NCBI GenBank assembly: GCA_019422525.1
Contig: JAHZDE010000002.1
Location: 248,001 to 312,000, forward strand
Length of the DNA: 64,000 nucleotides
Direction of reading: 5' to 3'
Origin: Clostridiales bacterium
GTDB lineage: Bacteria; Bacillota; Clostridia; Oscillospirales; Acutalibacteraceae
Shown: positions 42,331 to 51,113 of the stretch, one piece after another
Numbering within the stretch: position 1 is the first letter of the stretch
Layout of the letters: each line of letters starts with the position of its first letter
The notes under the pieces: model-generated
What the model was told of the DNA's origin: nothing
Seen by the model: only the letters and a program-made list of their open reading frames with translations
Databases searched by the model: none
Made by a program: the position numbers and the translations under genes

Positions 42331-42642
42331 GTGGCAGTCAAGGAAAAAATCAGAATTCGCATCAAGGGGTACGATCATCAGCTGGTGGACCAGTCCGCCG
42401 AGAAGATCGTCGCAACCGCAAAGCGCACAGGCGCTCGGGTATCCGGCCCTGTTCCGCTGCCCACCGAGAAGCAGGTAATCACCATCCTGCGTGCTGTTCA
42501 TAAGTATAAGGACAGCCGTGAGCAGTTCGAAATGCGCACTCACAAGAGACTGATCGACATTCTGCGGCCCTCTAACAAGACTGTTGAGTCTTTGATGGGC
42601 CTGGAACTCCCCGCCGGCGTTGAGATTGAGATTAAGCTGTAA
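42331..42642 (+). CDS. rpsJ: 30S ribosomal protein S10
   Basis: A 103-aa protein of the 30S head, also the NusE factor of antitermination complexes. It shows KIRIRIKGYDHQLVDQSAEK, PVPLPTEKQVITILR and EMRTHKRLIDILRP. GTG at 42331 lies 8 bp from AGGAGG; ATG at 42325 is too close to the SD. It is the first gene of the S10-spc-alpha superoperon. Confidence 0.97.
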   Translation: MAVKEKIRIRIKGYDHQLVDQSAEKIVATAKRTGARVSGPVPLPTEKQVITILRAVHKYKDSREQFEMRTHKRLIDILRPSNKTVESLMGLELPAGVEIEIKL

Positions 42643-42724
42643 AGCTTCCGCTTAACCAACCGGACGGCTGGGGTCATGTTGGCCTGAAAGGGTCAACCAA
42701 TAACCTGCACAGGAGGTATATTTC

Positions 42725-43357
42725 ATGCAAAAAGGAATCATCGGCAAGAAGATCGGCATGACGCAGATCTTTGATGAGAGCGGGAAAGTCATTCCCGTAA
42801 CAGTCCTGGAAGCCGGCCCCTGCGTCGTTTCCCAGAAGAAGACTGTTGAAAATGATGGCTATGCAGCCATCCAGGTAGGCTTCGGCGATCTGAAAGCCCA
42901 TCGCGTAAACAAGCCCATGAAGGGCCATTTCGCAAAGGGTAATGTGGCTCCCAAGAGAACCCTCCGGGAATTCCGCCTGGAGAACACCGATGCTTACAAT
43001 GTGGGCGACCTGATTAAGGCTGACATCTTTGCAGTGGGCGACAAGGTCGATGTGACCGGCACCAGCAAAGGTAAGGGCTATGCCGGCGGCATCAAGCGCT
43101 GGGGCCTGCACCGCCTGAAGGAAACCCATGGTTCCGGCCCTGTGGCTCGTCACGCCGGTTCCAACGGTTCCATTTCTGATCCTTCCCGCGTGTTCAAGGG
43201 CAAGAGACTGCCCGGCCACATGGGTGCAGAACAGGTAACCGTTCAGAACCTGATGGTAGCCAAGATTGACGCTGAGAACAATCTGATCGCCGTGAAAGGC
43301 GCCGTACCTGGCCCCAACGGCGGGATCGTTGTCATTCGTGACAGCGTGAAAGCGTAA
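42725..43357 (+). CDS. rplC: 50S ribosomal protein L3
   Basis: A 210-aa early-assembly protein near the 23S 3' end. It starts QKGIIGKKIGMTQIFDESG. The loop with KGKGYAGGIKRWGLHR and SRVFKGKRLPGHMG, which reaches toward the peptidyl-transferase centre, is intact. AGGAGG precedes the ATG; rplD follows after 17 bp. Confidence 0.98.
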   Translation: MQKGIIGKKIGMTQIFDESGKVIPVTVLEAGPCVVSQKKTVENDGYAAIQVGFGDLKAHRVNKPMKGHFAKGNVAPKRTLREFRLENTDAYNVGDLIKADIFAVGDKVDVTGTSKGKGYAGGIKRWGLHRLKETHGSGPVARHAGSNGSISDPSRVFKGKRLPGHMGAEQVTVQNLMVAKIDAENNLIAVKGAVPGPNGGIVVIRDSVKA

Positions 43358-43374
43358 GGGAAGGAGGAACAAAC

Positions 43375-43998
43375 ATGCCTACAGTAGCAGTTTTTGATAT
43401 GGCCGGCAAGGAGATCGAGAAGATCGAGCTGAATGAGGCTGTATTCGGAATTGAACCCAACGTTGCAGTGATGCACGACGTGGTGAAGAACATTCTGGCC
43501 AATCGCCGTCAGGGCACCCAGAGCGCTCTTACTCGTGCAGAGGTTTCCGGCGGCGGCAAGAAGCCCTGGAGACAGAAGGGCACTGGCCACGCTCGTCAGG
43601 GCAGCACCCGTGCTCCCCAGTGGACCCACGGCGGTATCGTTTTTGCCCCGAAGCCCCGCTGCTATCGTTATACACTGAATAAGAAGGTCCGCCGCCTGGC
43701 TATGCTGAGCGCGCTCTCCAGCAAAGTTGCTGATAACCAGATGGTCGTCATCGACAACATTGCTACCGAAGAGTACAAGACCAAGAACATTGCGGCTATG
43801 TTGAAAGCCGTCGGCGCTGAGAAGAAGGCCCTCATCGTTCTGCCTGAGGTGGACAAGAAGGTCATCGCTTCCGCCGCTAACATCCCCGGCGTCAAGACCG
43901 CCCAGGTGAACACCCTGAATGTCTACGACATCCTCAACGCCGATATGTTCATCGTCGCCAAGGGTGCTGTTTCCAAGATCGAGGAGGTATACGCATAA
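43375..43998 (+). CDS. rplD: 50S ribosomal protein L4
   Basis: A 207-aa protein whose extended loop (KKPWRQKGTGHARQGSTRAP) lines the peptide exit tunnel near the macrolide site. In several bacteria L4 also regulates its own S10 operon, relevant for the leader hairpins upstream. The stop overlaps the rplW start (TAATG). Confidence 0.98.
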   Translation: MPTVAVFDMAGKEIEKIELNEAVFGIEPNVAVMHDVVKNILANRRQGTQSALTRAEVSGGGKKPWRQKGTGHARQGSTRAPQWTHGGIVFAPKPRCYRYTLNKKVRRLAMLSALSSKVADNQMVVIDNIATEEYKTKNIAAMLKAVGAEKKALIVLPEVDKKVIASAANIPGVKTAQVNTLNVYDILNADMFIVAKGAVSKIEEVYA

Positions 43999-44288
43999 TG
44001 GTTGCACAGGATATCGTAATCCGCCCGGTCATTACCGAAAAGTCCATGGCTGGCATGGGCATGAAGAAGTACACCTTCGAAGTTGCCCCCAAGGCCGGCA
44101 AGATTGAGATTGCCAGAGCAGTTGAAGAGCTGTTCGGCGTGAAGGTGAAGAAGGTCAACACCCTTCACGTGAGAGGCCATCTGCGCCGTCAGGGCCGCTA
44201 TCAGGGCTACACCAAGTCCTGGAAAAAGGCAGTCGTTACCCTGACCGACGACAGCAAGACCATTGAATTCTTCGAGGGCATGCTGTAA
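43998..44288 (+). CDS. rplW: 50S ribosomal protein L23
   Basis: A 96-aa protein at the tunnel exit that docks trigger factor and SRP. IVIRPVITEKSMAGM, YTFEVAPKAGKIEIARAVE and KKVNTLHVRG match the family. Translationally coupled to rplD by a 1-bp overlap. Confidence 0.97.
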   Translation: MVAQDIVIRPVITEKSMAGMGMKKYTFEVAPKAGKIEIARAVEELFGVKVKKVNTLHVRGHLRRQGRYQGYTKSWKKAVVTLTDDSKTIEFFEGML

Positions 44289-44377
44289 GAGATTCTTACC
44301 CCGCCCGAGCCCAAGAGGCAGATATGGGAAGGAGTGGCAATCTTCCCGCAAAGCCAACATGAGGAGTGTGAAACCGA

Positions 44378-45211
44378 ATGCCAATCATTAACTATAAGCC
44401 GACGACCCCGGCACGGCGGAATATGTCTGTTACCGATTATTCCTCCCTGTCCAAGGTGGCGCCGGAGAAGAGCCTGCTGGCTCCTATGAAGCATCGTTCC
44501 GGCCGTAACAGCTATGGCCGCATTACCGTTCGCCACAGAGGCGGCGGAAACCGCACCAAGTACCGCATCATCGACTTCAAGCGTCAGAAGCACGACGTTG
44601 AGGCTACTGTGCTCACCATCGAGTACGATCCCAACCGTTCCGCTTTCATCGCTCTGGTGCAGTATGAGGATGGCGAGAAGAGATATATCATCGCCCCCAA
44701 TGGCCTGAAGGTCGGCGACAAGATCGTTTCCGGCGCTGAGGCCGACATTAAGCCCGGCAACGCCCTGCCCCTGTCCGCTATCCCCACCGGTACTTTCATC
44801 CACAACGTGGAGCTGTATCCCGGTAAGGGCGCTCAGCTGGCAAGAGCTGCTGGCATCATGGCTCAGCTGATGGCTAAGGAGAACGGCATGGCCCTGCTCC
44901 GTCTGCCTTCCGGCGAGCTGCGCAACGTGCCCGATGCCTGCATGGCCACCATCGGCCAGGTCAGCAACATCGACCACGAGAATGTGAAAATCGGTAAGGC
45001 CGGCCGTAAGCGTCACATGGGCTGGAGACCTACCGTTCGCGGTTCTGTTATGAACCCCAATGACCACCCGCACGGCGGTGGTGAAGGTAAGAGCCCTGTG
45101 GGCCGTCCCGGACCTGTTACCCCTTGGGGCAAGCCTGCTCTGGGTTATAAGACCCGCAAGACCCACAACCGCAGCGACAAGTTTATTGTCCGCCGCAGAA
45201 ACGGCAAATAA
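44378..45211 (+). CDS. rplB: 50S ribosomal protein L2
   Basis: A 277-aa protein needed for subunit joining and peptidyl transfer. GRNSYGRITVRHRGGGNRTK, VGKAGRKRHMGWRPTVRG with the region of the conserved functional His, and GEGKSPVGRPGPVTPWGKP near the C-terminus are present. Preceded by an 89-bp gap with a GAGGAG SD. Confidence 0.98.
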   Translation: MPIINYKPTTPARRNMSVTDYSSLSKVAPEKSLLAPMKHRSGRNSYGRITVRHRGGGNRTKYRIIDFKRQKHDVEATVLTIEYDPNRSAFIALVQYEDGEKRYIIAPNGLKVGDKIVSGAEADIKPGNALPLSAIPTGTFIHNVELYPGKGAQLARAAGIMAQLMAKENGMALLRLPSGELRNVPDACMATIGQVSNIDHENVKIGKAGRKRHMGWRPTVRGSVMNPNDHPHGGGEGKSPVGRPGPVTPWGKPALGYKTRKTHNRSDKFIVRRRNGK

Positions 45212-45240
45212 GGCGTACAGAAAGGAGCTAATGATTTTTT

Positions 45241-45513
45241 ATGAGCAGAAGCATTAAAAAGGGTCCTTATGTACAGCCTGTGCTGCTGAAAAGGATTCAG
45301 GAAATGAACGCAAACGGCGAAAAGAAAATCGTGAAGACCTGGAGCCGCGCCTCTGTAATCTTCCCGGATTTCGTTGGCCACACCATCGCTGTACACGATG
45401 GCCGTAAGCATGTTCCGGTGTATGTAACTGAAGATATGGTTGGTCACAAGCTGGGCGAGTTCGCCCCCACCCGTACCTTTAAGGGCCACGCCGGTTCCAA
45501 GACCTCTAAGTAA
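45241..45513 (+). CDS. rpsS: 30S ribosomal protein S19
   Basis: A 90-aa head protein contacting S13 and the A-site finger. SRSIKKGPYVQPVLLKRI, TWSRASVIFPDFVGHTIAVH and KLGEFAPTRTFKGH are typical. AAAGGAG precedes the ATG. Confidence 0.98.
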   Translation: MSRSIKKGPYVQPVLLKRIQEMNANGEKKIVKTWSRASVIFPDFVGHTIAVHDGRKHVPVYVTEDMVGHKLGEFAPTRTFKGHAGSKTSK

Positions 45514-45535
45514 TTGGCCGAAAGGAGTGTATAGC

Positions 45536-45871
45536 ATGGAAGCAAGGGCAGTTCTTAAATACGCCCGCATTTCGCCCCGTAAAGTGCAGATTGTTCTGGA
45601 CCTCATCAGAAACAAGCCCGCTGATTTGGCAATGGCTATTCTGAAGCATACGCCCAAGGCTGCTTGTGAGGATTTGGAAAAGCTGCTGAAGTCTGCGATG
45701 GCAAATGCTGAAAATAATCACAACATGGATGTCACGAAGCTGTATGTTGCCGAGTGCTCCGTAGCCCCCGGACCGATCCTGAAGCGTATCCGTCCGAGAG
45801 CACAGGGTCGTGCATTCAGAATCCTGAAGAGAACCTCGCACATCACCCTGGTGCTGAAGGAAAAGGAATAA
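45536..45871 (+). CDS. rplV: 50S ribosomal protein L22
   Basis: A 111-aa protein whose beta-hairpin lines the exit tunnel constriction. ARAVLKYARISPRKVQIVLD and GRAFRILKRTSHITLVL are typical. The ATG at 45536 follows AAAGGAG; a longer frame into rpsS is rejected. Confidence 0.97.
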   Translation: MEARAVLKYARISPRKVQIVLDLIRNKPADLAMAILKHTPKAACEDLEKLLKSAMANAENNHNMDVTKLYVAECSVAPGPILKRIRPRAQGRAFRILKRTSHITLVLKEKE

Positions 45872-45891
45872 GCGGAAGAGGAGGTTACATT

Positions 45892-46557
45892 ATGGGTCAG
45901 AAAGTAAATCCCCACGGTCTCCGTGTGGGCGTCATTAAAGACTGGGATTCCCGCTGGTACGCCAGAAAAGATGTTTTCGGCGATACTCTGGTTGAGGATT
46001 ACAACCTCCGCAAGATGCTGAAGAAGCAGCTTGCTGCCGCGGGTGTTCCGAAGATTGAAATTGAGCGCGATGCCTCTAAGGTTCGCATTCACATCCACTG
46101 CGCAAAGCCCGGCATGGTTATCGGCCAGAAGGGCAGCGAAATCGAGAAGCTCCGCACCCAGTGCGAAGCAATGCTGAAGAAGCCCGTCGTCATCAATGTT
46201 GTCGAGGTTCGTCAGCCCGATTTGAACGCACAGCTGGTTGCTGAGAATATTGCACAGCAGCTGGAAAAGAGAGTTTCTTTCCGCCGCGCTATGAAGCTGT
46301 GCATCGGCCGCAGCATGAAGCTGGGTGCCAAGGGTATCAAGACCCAGGTTTCCGGCCGTCTGGGCGGCGCTGAAATCGCCCGTACCGAGCAGTATCACGA
46401 CGGCACTATTCCGCTGCAGACACTGCGCGCTGACATTGACTATGGCTTTGCTGAGGCTGCCACCACCTATGGCCGCATCGGCGTAAAGGTTTGGCTGTAC
46501 CGCGGTGAGGTTCTTCATGACAACCGCAAGCCCCGCAAGGAAGGAGGCAAAAACTAA
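45892..46557 (+). CDS. rpsC: 30S ribosomal protein S3
   Basis: A 221-aa protein at the mRNA entry with helicase function. It starts GQKVNPHGLRVGVIKDWDSR; the KH motif is PGMVIGQKGSEIEKLR, followed by RRAMKLCIGRSMKLGAKGIK. The ATG at 45892 follows GAGGAGG. Overlaps rplP by TAATG. Confidence 0.97.
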   Translation: MGQKVNPHGLRVGVIKDWDSRWYARKDVFGDTLVEDYNLRKMLKKQLAAAGVPKIEIERDASKVRIHIHCAKPGMVIGQKGSEIEKLRTQCEAMLKKPVVINVVEVRQPDLNAQLVAENIAQQLEKRVSFRRAMKLCIGRSMKLGAKGIKTQVSGRLGGAEIARTEQYHDGTIPLQTLRADIDYGFAEAATTYGRIGVKVWLYRGEVLHDNRKPRKEGGKN

Positions 46558-46979
46558 TGTTGCTGCCTAAGAGAGTGAAATACCGCAGAGTGCATCGCGG
46601 TCGTTTGACCGGTAAAGCATATCGCGGCAACACCGTCACTTACGGTGAGTATGGTCTTCAGGCTCTGGAGCCCTCCTGGATCACTTCCAACCAGATCGAG
46701 GCTGCCCGTATTGCCATGACCCGTTACTGCAAGCGTTTTGGTAAAGTCTGGATTAAGATTTTCCCTGATAAGCCCATCACCGAGAAGCCCGCTGAAACCC
46801 GCATGGGTTCCGGTAAAGGTTCTCCCGAGTACTGGGTGGCCGTGGTAAAGCCCGGCCGCGTAATGTTCGAAATTGCTGATGTTCCGGAGGCAACTGCCCG
46901 CGAGGCAATGCGTCTGGCTGCCAACAAGCTGCCCATCAAGTGCAAGTTTGTCAAAAAGGAAACGGGGTGTGAAGAGTAA
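46557..46979 (+). CDS. rplP: 50S ribosomal protein L16
   Basis: A 140-aa protein close to the A-site tRNA. LLPKRVKYRRVHRGRLTGKA, ITSNQIEAARIAMTRY and PAETRMGSGKGSPEYWVAVV are conserved. Coupled to rpsC upstream and to rpmC downstream by 1-bp overlaps. Confidence 0.97.
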   Translation: MLLPKRVKYRRVHRGRLTGKAYRGNTVTYGEYGLQALEPSWITSNQIEAARIAMTRYCKRFGKVWIKIFPDKPITEKPAETRMGSGKGSPEYWVAVVKPGRVMFEIADVPEATAREAMRLAANKLPIKCKFVKKETGCEE

Positions 46980-47185
46980 TGAAGGCCGCAGAGATCAGAG
47001 AGATGAACCATGAAGAGCTGACTGCAAAGCTGAAGGACCTCAAGGCCGAGCTTTTCAACCTGCGTTTTCAGCTTGCAATCAACCAGCTGGATAACCCCAT
47101 GCGCATCAACGCTGTGAAGAAAGACATCGCCCGTGTAAAGACCATCATGCGCGAAAACGAGCTGAAAAACAGCGCTAACGCATAA
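46979..47185 (+). CDS. rpmC: 50S ribosomal protein L29
   Basis: A 68-aa helical-hairpin protein at the tunnel exit, contacting L23. EIREMNHEELTAKLKDLKAE and NLRFQLAINQLDNPMRI are family features. The start overlaps the rplP stop. Confidence 0.95.
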   Translation: MKAAEIREMNHEELTAKLKDLKAELFNLRFQLAINQLDNPMRINAVKKDIARVKTIMRENELKNSANA

Positions 47186-47203
47186 GAAAGGGAGGGTTAA
47201 GCT

Positions 47204-47461
47204 GTGAGCGAGAGAAACATGAGAAAAACCAACGTGGGCCGCGTTGTCAGCGACAAGATGGACAAGACCGTCGTCGTGGCCATCGAGGACAGCGTTCGTC
47301 ACCCGCTTTACAAGAAAATCATCAAGCGCACCGTGAAGCTGAAGGCGCACGATGAGAACAACGAGTGCAGAGTCGGCGACCGTGTTCGCCTGATGGAGAC
47401 CCGCCCCCTGTCCAAAGACAAGAGATGGCGTGTATCCGAGATCATTGAGAAGGCAAAATAA
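47204..47461 (+). CDS. rpsQ: 30S ribosomal protein S17
   Basis: An 85-aa OB-fold protein that nucleates the 30S body. RKTNVGRVVSDKMDKTVVVA, ENNECRVGDRVRLMETRPLS and WRVSEIIEKAK fit. GTG start with GGGAGGG upstream. Confidence 0.97.
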   Translation: MSERNMRKTNVGRVVSDKMDKTVVVAIEDSVRHPLYKKIIKRTVKLKAHDENNECRVGDRVRLMETRPLSKDKRWRVSEIIEKAK

Positions 47462-47554
47462 TTTCCTTCGCACTCAGAGTAAAGAAAATGGCTTTTTTGG
47501 CACAGGGTCCTTTCATAGAAGGAAACCCCAGCCAATGTAAAGGAGGAACGAACT

Positions 47555-47923
47555 GTGATTCAGCAGCAGACTTACCTCAAGGTTGCCGACAATACCGGCG
47601 CGAAGGAGCTTATGTGCATCCGCGTTCTGGGCGGCACCGGCAGAAGGTATGCCAATATTGGCGACGTCGTGGTAGCATCTGTTAAAAAAGCAGCACCCGG
47701 CGGCGTTGTGAAAAAGGGCGACGTTGTGAAGGCGGTAATCGTACGTTCCGCTTCCGGCGTTCGCCGCGAGGACGGCACCTACATCCGCTTTGATGAGAAT
47801 GCCGCCGTAATTATTCGTGATGATAAAAACCCGAGGGGCACCCGTATCTTTGGGCCTGTCGCCAGAGAGCTGCGCGATAAGGATTACCTGAAGATCCTGA
47901 GCCTTGCTCCGGAAGTGCTGTAA
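47555..47923 (+). CDS. rplN: 50S ribosomal protein L14
   Basis: A 122-aa protein at the intersubunit face and binding site of the RsfS silencing factor. IQQQTYLKVADNTGAKELMC, RYANIGDVVVASVKKA and GTRIFGPVARELR are conserved. GTG start with AAAGGAGG upstream. It starts the spc-type section after a 93-bp gap. Confidence 0.98.
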   Translation: MIQQQTYLKVADNTGAKELMCIRVLGGTGRRYANIGDVVVASVKKAAPGGVVKKGDVVKAVIVRSASGVRREDGTYIRFDENAAVIIRDDKNPRGTRIFGPVARELRDKDYLKILSLAPEVL

Positions 47924-47938
47924 TGGAGGTGCTCACTA

Positions 47939-48256
47939 ATGAATAAAGTTCATGTTAAAACCGGTGACACCGTTGTCATCCTGAGCGGTAAAGACCGCGG
48001 CAGCAAGGGCAAGATCCTGGCAGTCAGCCCCAAAGAGGGTAAAGTGATTATCGAAGGCCACAACATGGTGACCAAGCATGTGAAGCCCCGCAGAATGGGC
48101 GAGCAGGGCGGCATCGTGAAGGCCGAAGGCGCCATGTATGCCTGCAAGGTGCAGATCGTCTGCCCCCACTGCGGCAAGCCTACCCGCGTGGGCCACAAGC
48201 TCTATGAGGACGGCACCAAGGGCCGCATTTGCAAAAAGTGCGGCGAGTCGCTGTAA
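47939..48256 (+). CDS. rplX: 50S ribosomal protein L24
   Basis: A 105-aa assembly initiator. KOW motif in VHVKTGDTVVILSGKDRGSK. The C-terminus has a CPHCGKPTRVG...CKKCGESL double CxxC zinc-ribbon, common in Firmicute L24. GGAGGTG precedes the ATG. Confidence 0.97.
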   Translation: MNKVHVKTGDTVVILSGKDRGSKGKILAVSPKEGKVIIEGHNMVTKHVKPRRMGEQGGIVKAEGAMYACKVQIVCPHCGKPTRVGHKLYEDGTKGRICKKCGESL

Positions 48257-48270
48257 GGGAGGAAAGACGA

Positions 48271-48810
48271 ATGGCAAGATTGAAGGACCACTACAAGCAG
48301 GAAGTTGCTCCCGCTCTGATGAAGAAGTTCTCCTATAAGAGCGTCATGCAGATTCCGAAGCTTGATAAAATCGTAATCAATGTTGGCGCCGGCGAGGCGA
48401 AAGATAACTCCAAGGTTATCGACAGCATTTCCACCGATTTGGCTGCCATCACCGGCCAGAAGCCCATGGTCTGCAAGGCTAAGAAGTCCGTTGCAAACTT
48501 CAAGCTGCGTGCCGGCATGAACATCGGCGTGAAGGTTACCCTGCGCGGCGACCGGATGTACGAGTTCATGGACAGACTGTTCAACGTTGCGCTGCCCCGC
48601 GTGCGCGACTTCCGCGGTATCAACCCCAACTCTTTTGACGGCCGCGGCAACTACAACATGGGTATTAAAGAGCAGCTGATCTTCCCCGAGATCGAGTACG
48701 ACAAGATCGACAAGGTCCGCGGTATGGACATCTGCTTTGTAACCACTGCTAACACCGACGAGGAATCCAGAGAGCTGCTGACGCTCATGGGCGCCCCGTT
48801 TGCGAAATAA
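48271..48810 (+). CDS. rplE: 50S ribosomal protein L5
   Basis: A 179-aa 5S-rRNA-binding protein of the central protuberance. SVMQIPKLDKIVINVGAGEA, KSVANFKLRAGMNIGVKVTL and RDFRGINPNSFDGRGNYNMG are typical. The ATG at 48271 follows GGGAGG; the longer frame overlapping rplX is rejected. Confidence 0.97.
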   Translation: MARLKDHYKQEVAPALMKKFSYKSVMQIPKLDKIVINVGAGEAKDNSKVIDSISTDLAAITGQKPMVCKAKKSVANFKLRAGMNIGVKVTLRGDRMYEFMDRLFNVALPRVRDFRGINPNSFDGRGNYNMGIKEQLIFPEIEYDKIDKVRGMDICFVTTANTDEESRELLTLMGAPFAK

Positions 48811-48822
48811 GGAGGGATTATT

Positions 48823-49008
48823 GTGGCCAAGACTTCTATGAAACTGAAGCAGCAGAGAGAGGCAAAGTTCTCCTCCCGCAAATACAACCGCTGCAAAATC
48901 TGCGGACGGCCCCATGCCTACCTTCGCAAGTTCGGTATTTGCCGCATTTGCTTCCGTGAGCTGGCTTATAAGGGCGAGATCCCCGGCGTGAAAAAGGCAA
49001 GCTGGTAA
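48823..49008 (+). CDS. rpsZ: 30S ribosomal protein S14, zinc-binding type (type Z)
   Basis: A 61-aa short S14 with CKICGRPHAYLRKFGICRICF, the double CxxC that binds zinc. The zinc-free long paralogue used under zinc starvation is not in the window. GTG start with GGAGG upstream. Confidence 0.97.
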   Translation: MAKTSMKLKQQREAKFSSRKYNRCKICGRPHAYLRKFGICRICFRELAYKGEIPGVKKASW

Positions 49009-49038
49009 TCGAAAAGCCGAAGAGAAGGAGGTAACACC

Positions 49039-49437
49039 ATGCAGATTACTGATACCATCGCGGACCTGCTGACCAGAATCCGCAACGCGGCTTCCGCAAA
49101 GCATGATACCGTTGAAATCCCCGCTTCCAACATGAAGAAGGCAATCTGCCAGATTCTGGTGGACGAGGGTTATATTAAGAGCTTCAGCGTGACTGAAGAC
49201 GGCAAGCAGGGCATGATCAAAGTTGTCCTGAAGTATGGCGAGGGCAAGACCCCCGTTATCAAGGGACTGCGCCGTGTATCCAAGCCCGGCCTGCGCATTT
49301 ATTCCAACGTAGAAGAGCTGCCCAAGGTCATGAAGGGCCTGGGTATCGCCATCATCTCCACTTCCAAGGGCGTTATGACCGACCGTCAGGCCCGCAAGGA
49401 GAACGTAGGCGGCGAAGTTCTGGCGTTCATTTGGTAA
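49039..49437 (+). CDS. rpsH: 30S ribosomal protein S8
   Basis: A 132-aa primary 16S-binding protein. ITDTIADLLTRIRNAASAKH, IPASNMKKAICQILVDEGYI and STSKGVMTDRQARKENVGGE match. In other bacteria S8 regulates the spc operon. GGAGG precedes the ATG. Confidence 0.97.
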   Translation: MQITDTIADLLTRIRNAASAKHDTVEIPASNMKKAICQILVDEGYIKSFSVTEDGKQGMIKVVLKYGEGKTPVIKGLRRVSKPGLRIYSNVEELPKVMKGLGIAIISTSKGVMTDRQARKENVGGEVLAFIW

Positions 49438-49453
49438 GATAAGGGGTGCAACT

Positions 49454-50002
49454 ATGTCGCGAATTGGAAGAAAACCCATAAATATTCCCGCTGGCGTTGA
49501 TGTAGTTATTAACGGCAGTGAAGTAACGGTCAAGGGCCCCAAGGGTACCCTGACCCAGTCCTTCCACCCGAACATGAACATCGCGGTGGAGAACAACGAA
49601 GTCATCGTAACCCGGCCCAACGACGAGAAAGAAAACCGCTCCCTGCACGGCCTGACCCGTACCCTGATTCATAACATGATTCTGGGTGTAACCGAGGGCT
49701 TTAAGAAAGAGCTGGAAGTCAACGGCGTTGGCTATCGTGTACAGAAGCAGGGCAAAAACCTGGTCATGAACCTGGGTTATTCCCATCAGGTCATTGTGAG
49801 CGAGCAGGAAGGCATCACCATTGAGGTGCCGAACCCCAACTCCATCGTGATTCTGGGGCCCGACAAGCAGAAGGTTGGTCAGTTTGCAGCGGAAGTCCGC
49901 GAGAAGCGTCCGCCGGAGCCTTATAAGGGCAAGGGCATTAAGTACGCTGGCGAAGTAATCCGCCGCAAGGAAGGCAAGGCCGGTAAGGGCTCTAAGAAGT
50001 AA
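49454..50002 (+). CDS. rplF: 50S ribosomal protein L6
   Basis: A 182-aa protein near the factor-binding site. SRIGRKPINIPAGVDVVING, LIHNMILGVTEGFKKELE and the C-terminal PEPYKGKGIKYAGEVIRRKE are conserved. SD is weak (AAGGGG). Confidence 0.97.
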   Translation: MSRIGRKPINIPAGVDVVINGSEVTVKGPKGTLTQSFHPNMNIAVENNEVIVTRPNDEKENRSLHGLTRTLIHNMILGVTEGFKKELEVNGVGYRVQKQGKNLVMNLGYSHQVIVSEQEGITIEVPNPNSIVILGPDKQKVGQFAAEVREKRPPEPYKGKGIKYAGEVIRRKEGKAGKGSKK

Positions 50003-50016
50003 GGAGTGAATGACAA

Positions 50017-50376
50017 ATGGTGAATAAGGCTGACAGCAACAAGGCCAGACTGAACCGCCACAAGAGAGTGCGCGGCAAGATTTCGGGCACCGCTTCCCGC
50101 CCCCGCCTGAACGTGTTCCGCTCCAGCAGCAACATCTATGCCCAGATCATCGACGATGTGAAGGGTGTTACCCTGTGCGCTGCATCCACTTTGGATAAGG
50201 AGTTCACCGGTAACGGCGGAAATAAGGAAGCCGCACGCAAGGTCGGCGAGATGATCGCAAAGCGTGCCGCAGAAAAAGGAATCACCGAGGTCGTTTTTGA
50301 CCGCGGCGGCTATATCTTCCACGGCCGCGTCAAAGAGCTGGCCGAAGGCGCCCGTGAGGGCGGCCTCAAGTTCTGA
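50017..50376 (+). CDS. rplR: 50S ribosomal protein L18
   Basis: A 119-aa 5S-rRNA-binding protein. RHKRVRGKISGTASRPRLNV, SSSNIYAQIIDDVKGVTL and the C-terminal FDRGGYIFHGRVKELAEGAR identify it. Confidence 0.97.
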   Translation: MVNKADSNKARLNRHKRVRGKISGTASRPRLNVFRSSSNIYAQIIDDVKGVTLCAASTLDKEFTGNGGNKEAARKVGEMIAKRAAEKGITEVVFDRGGYIFHGRVKELAEGAREGGLKF

Positions 50377-50391
50377 TAAGGAGGAATACTT

Positions 50392-50889
50392 TTGGCTAGA
50401 ATTGACGCTTCCACCATGGAATTGAAAGAGCGCGTGGTTGCCATCAACCGCGTTTCTAAAACCGTAAAGGGCGGCCGTATCTTTAAGTTCGCTGCTCTGG
50501 TCGTCGTTGGCGACGGAAACGGCATTGTCGGTTTCGGTATCGGCAAGGCCGGCGAAGTTCCGGACGCTATCCGCAAAGGCATCGAGGATGCCAAGAAGAA
50601 CCTGATGAAGGTTTCTCTCCGCGGAACCACTATCCCCCACGAGATTATCGGCGCGTTTGGTGCAGGCCGCGTCCTGCTCAAGCCCGCTGCCCCCGGTACC
50701 GGCGTTATCGCCGGCGGCCCGGTTCGTGCAGTTGTTGAAAGCGTAGGCATTAAGGACATCCGTACCAAGGCTCTCCGCTCCAACAACCCCTGCAACGTTG
50801 TCCGCGCCACACTGGCAGGTCTGGCTCAGCTGCGCACCGCAGAGGAAGTCGCAGCCGTCCGCGGCAAGTCCGTCAAAGACATTCTGTAA
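50392..50889 (+). CDS. rpsE: 30S ribosomal protein S5
   Basis: A 165-aa fidelity and mRNA-unwinding protein. ELKERVVAINRVSKTVKGGR, VVGDGNGIVGFGIGKAGEVP and GAGRVLLKPAAPGTGVIAGG are conserved. TTG start with AAGGAGG upstream, a rare start in this operon. Confidence 0.97.
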   Translation: MARIDASTMELKERVVAINRVSKTVKGGRIFKFAALVVVGDGNGIVGFGIGKAGEVPDAIRKGIEDAKKNLMKVSLRGTTIPHEIIGAFGAGRVLLKPAAPGTGVIAGGPVRAVVESVGIKDIRTKALRSNNPCNVVRATLAGLAQLRTAEEVAAVRGKSVKDIL

Positions 50890-50903
50890 GGGAGGTTTGC
50901 AGC

Positions 50904-51080
50904 ATGGAACAGATTAACGTAAAGCTGGTCAAAAGCCTGATCGGCTGCAAGAAGGACCAGATTGCAACCGCCCACGCACTGGGTCTGAAGAAGATTGGCG
51001 ACTGCACCACGCAGCCTGACAACGCTCAGACACAGGGCAAGGTGGCAAAGATTGTCCACCTGGTCGAAGTGAGCAAGTAA
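50904..51080 (+). CDS. rpmD: 50S ribosomal protein L30
   Basis: A 58-aa protein starting MEQINVKLVKSLIGCKKDQI and ending GKVAKIVHLVEVSK. It lies in the usual place between rpsE and rplO, with GGGAGG 9 bp before the ATG. Confidence 0.96.
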   Translation: MEQINVKLVKSLIGCKKDQIATAHALGLKKIGDCTTQPDNAQTQGKVAKIVHLVEVSK

Positions 51081-51113
51081 TCTGTCAGGAATGAACAAGG
51101 AGGTGCGAGTAAA

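Noticed and set aside
48202..49620. Long minus-strand open frame opposite L5, S14, S8 and L6
   Set aside because: It is antisense to four certain ribosomal protein genes and has no domain or start signal.
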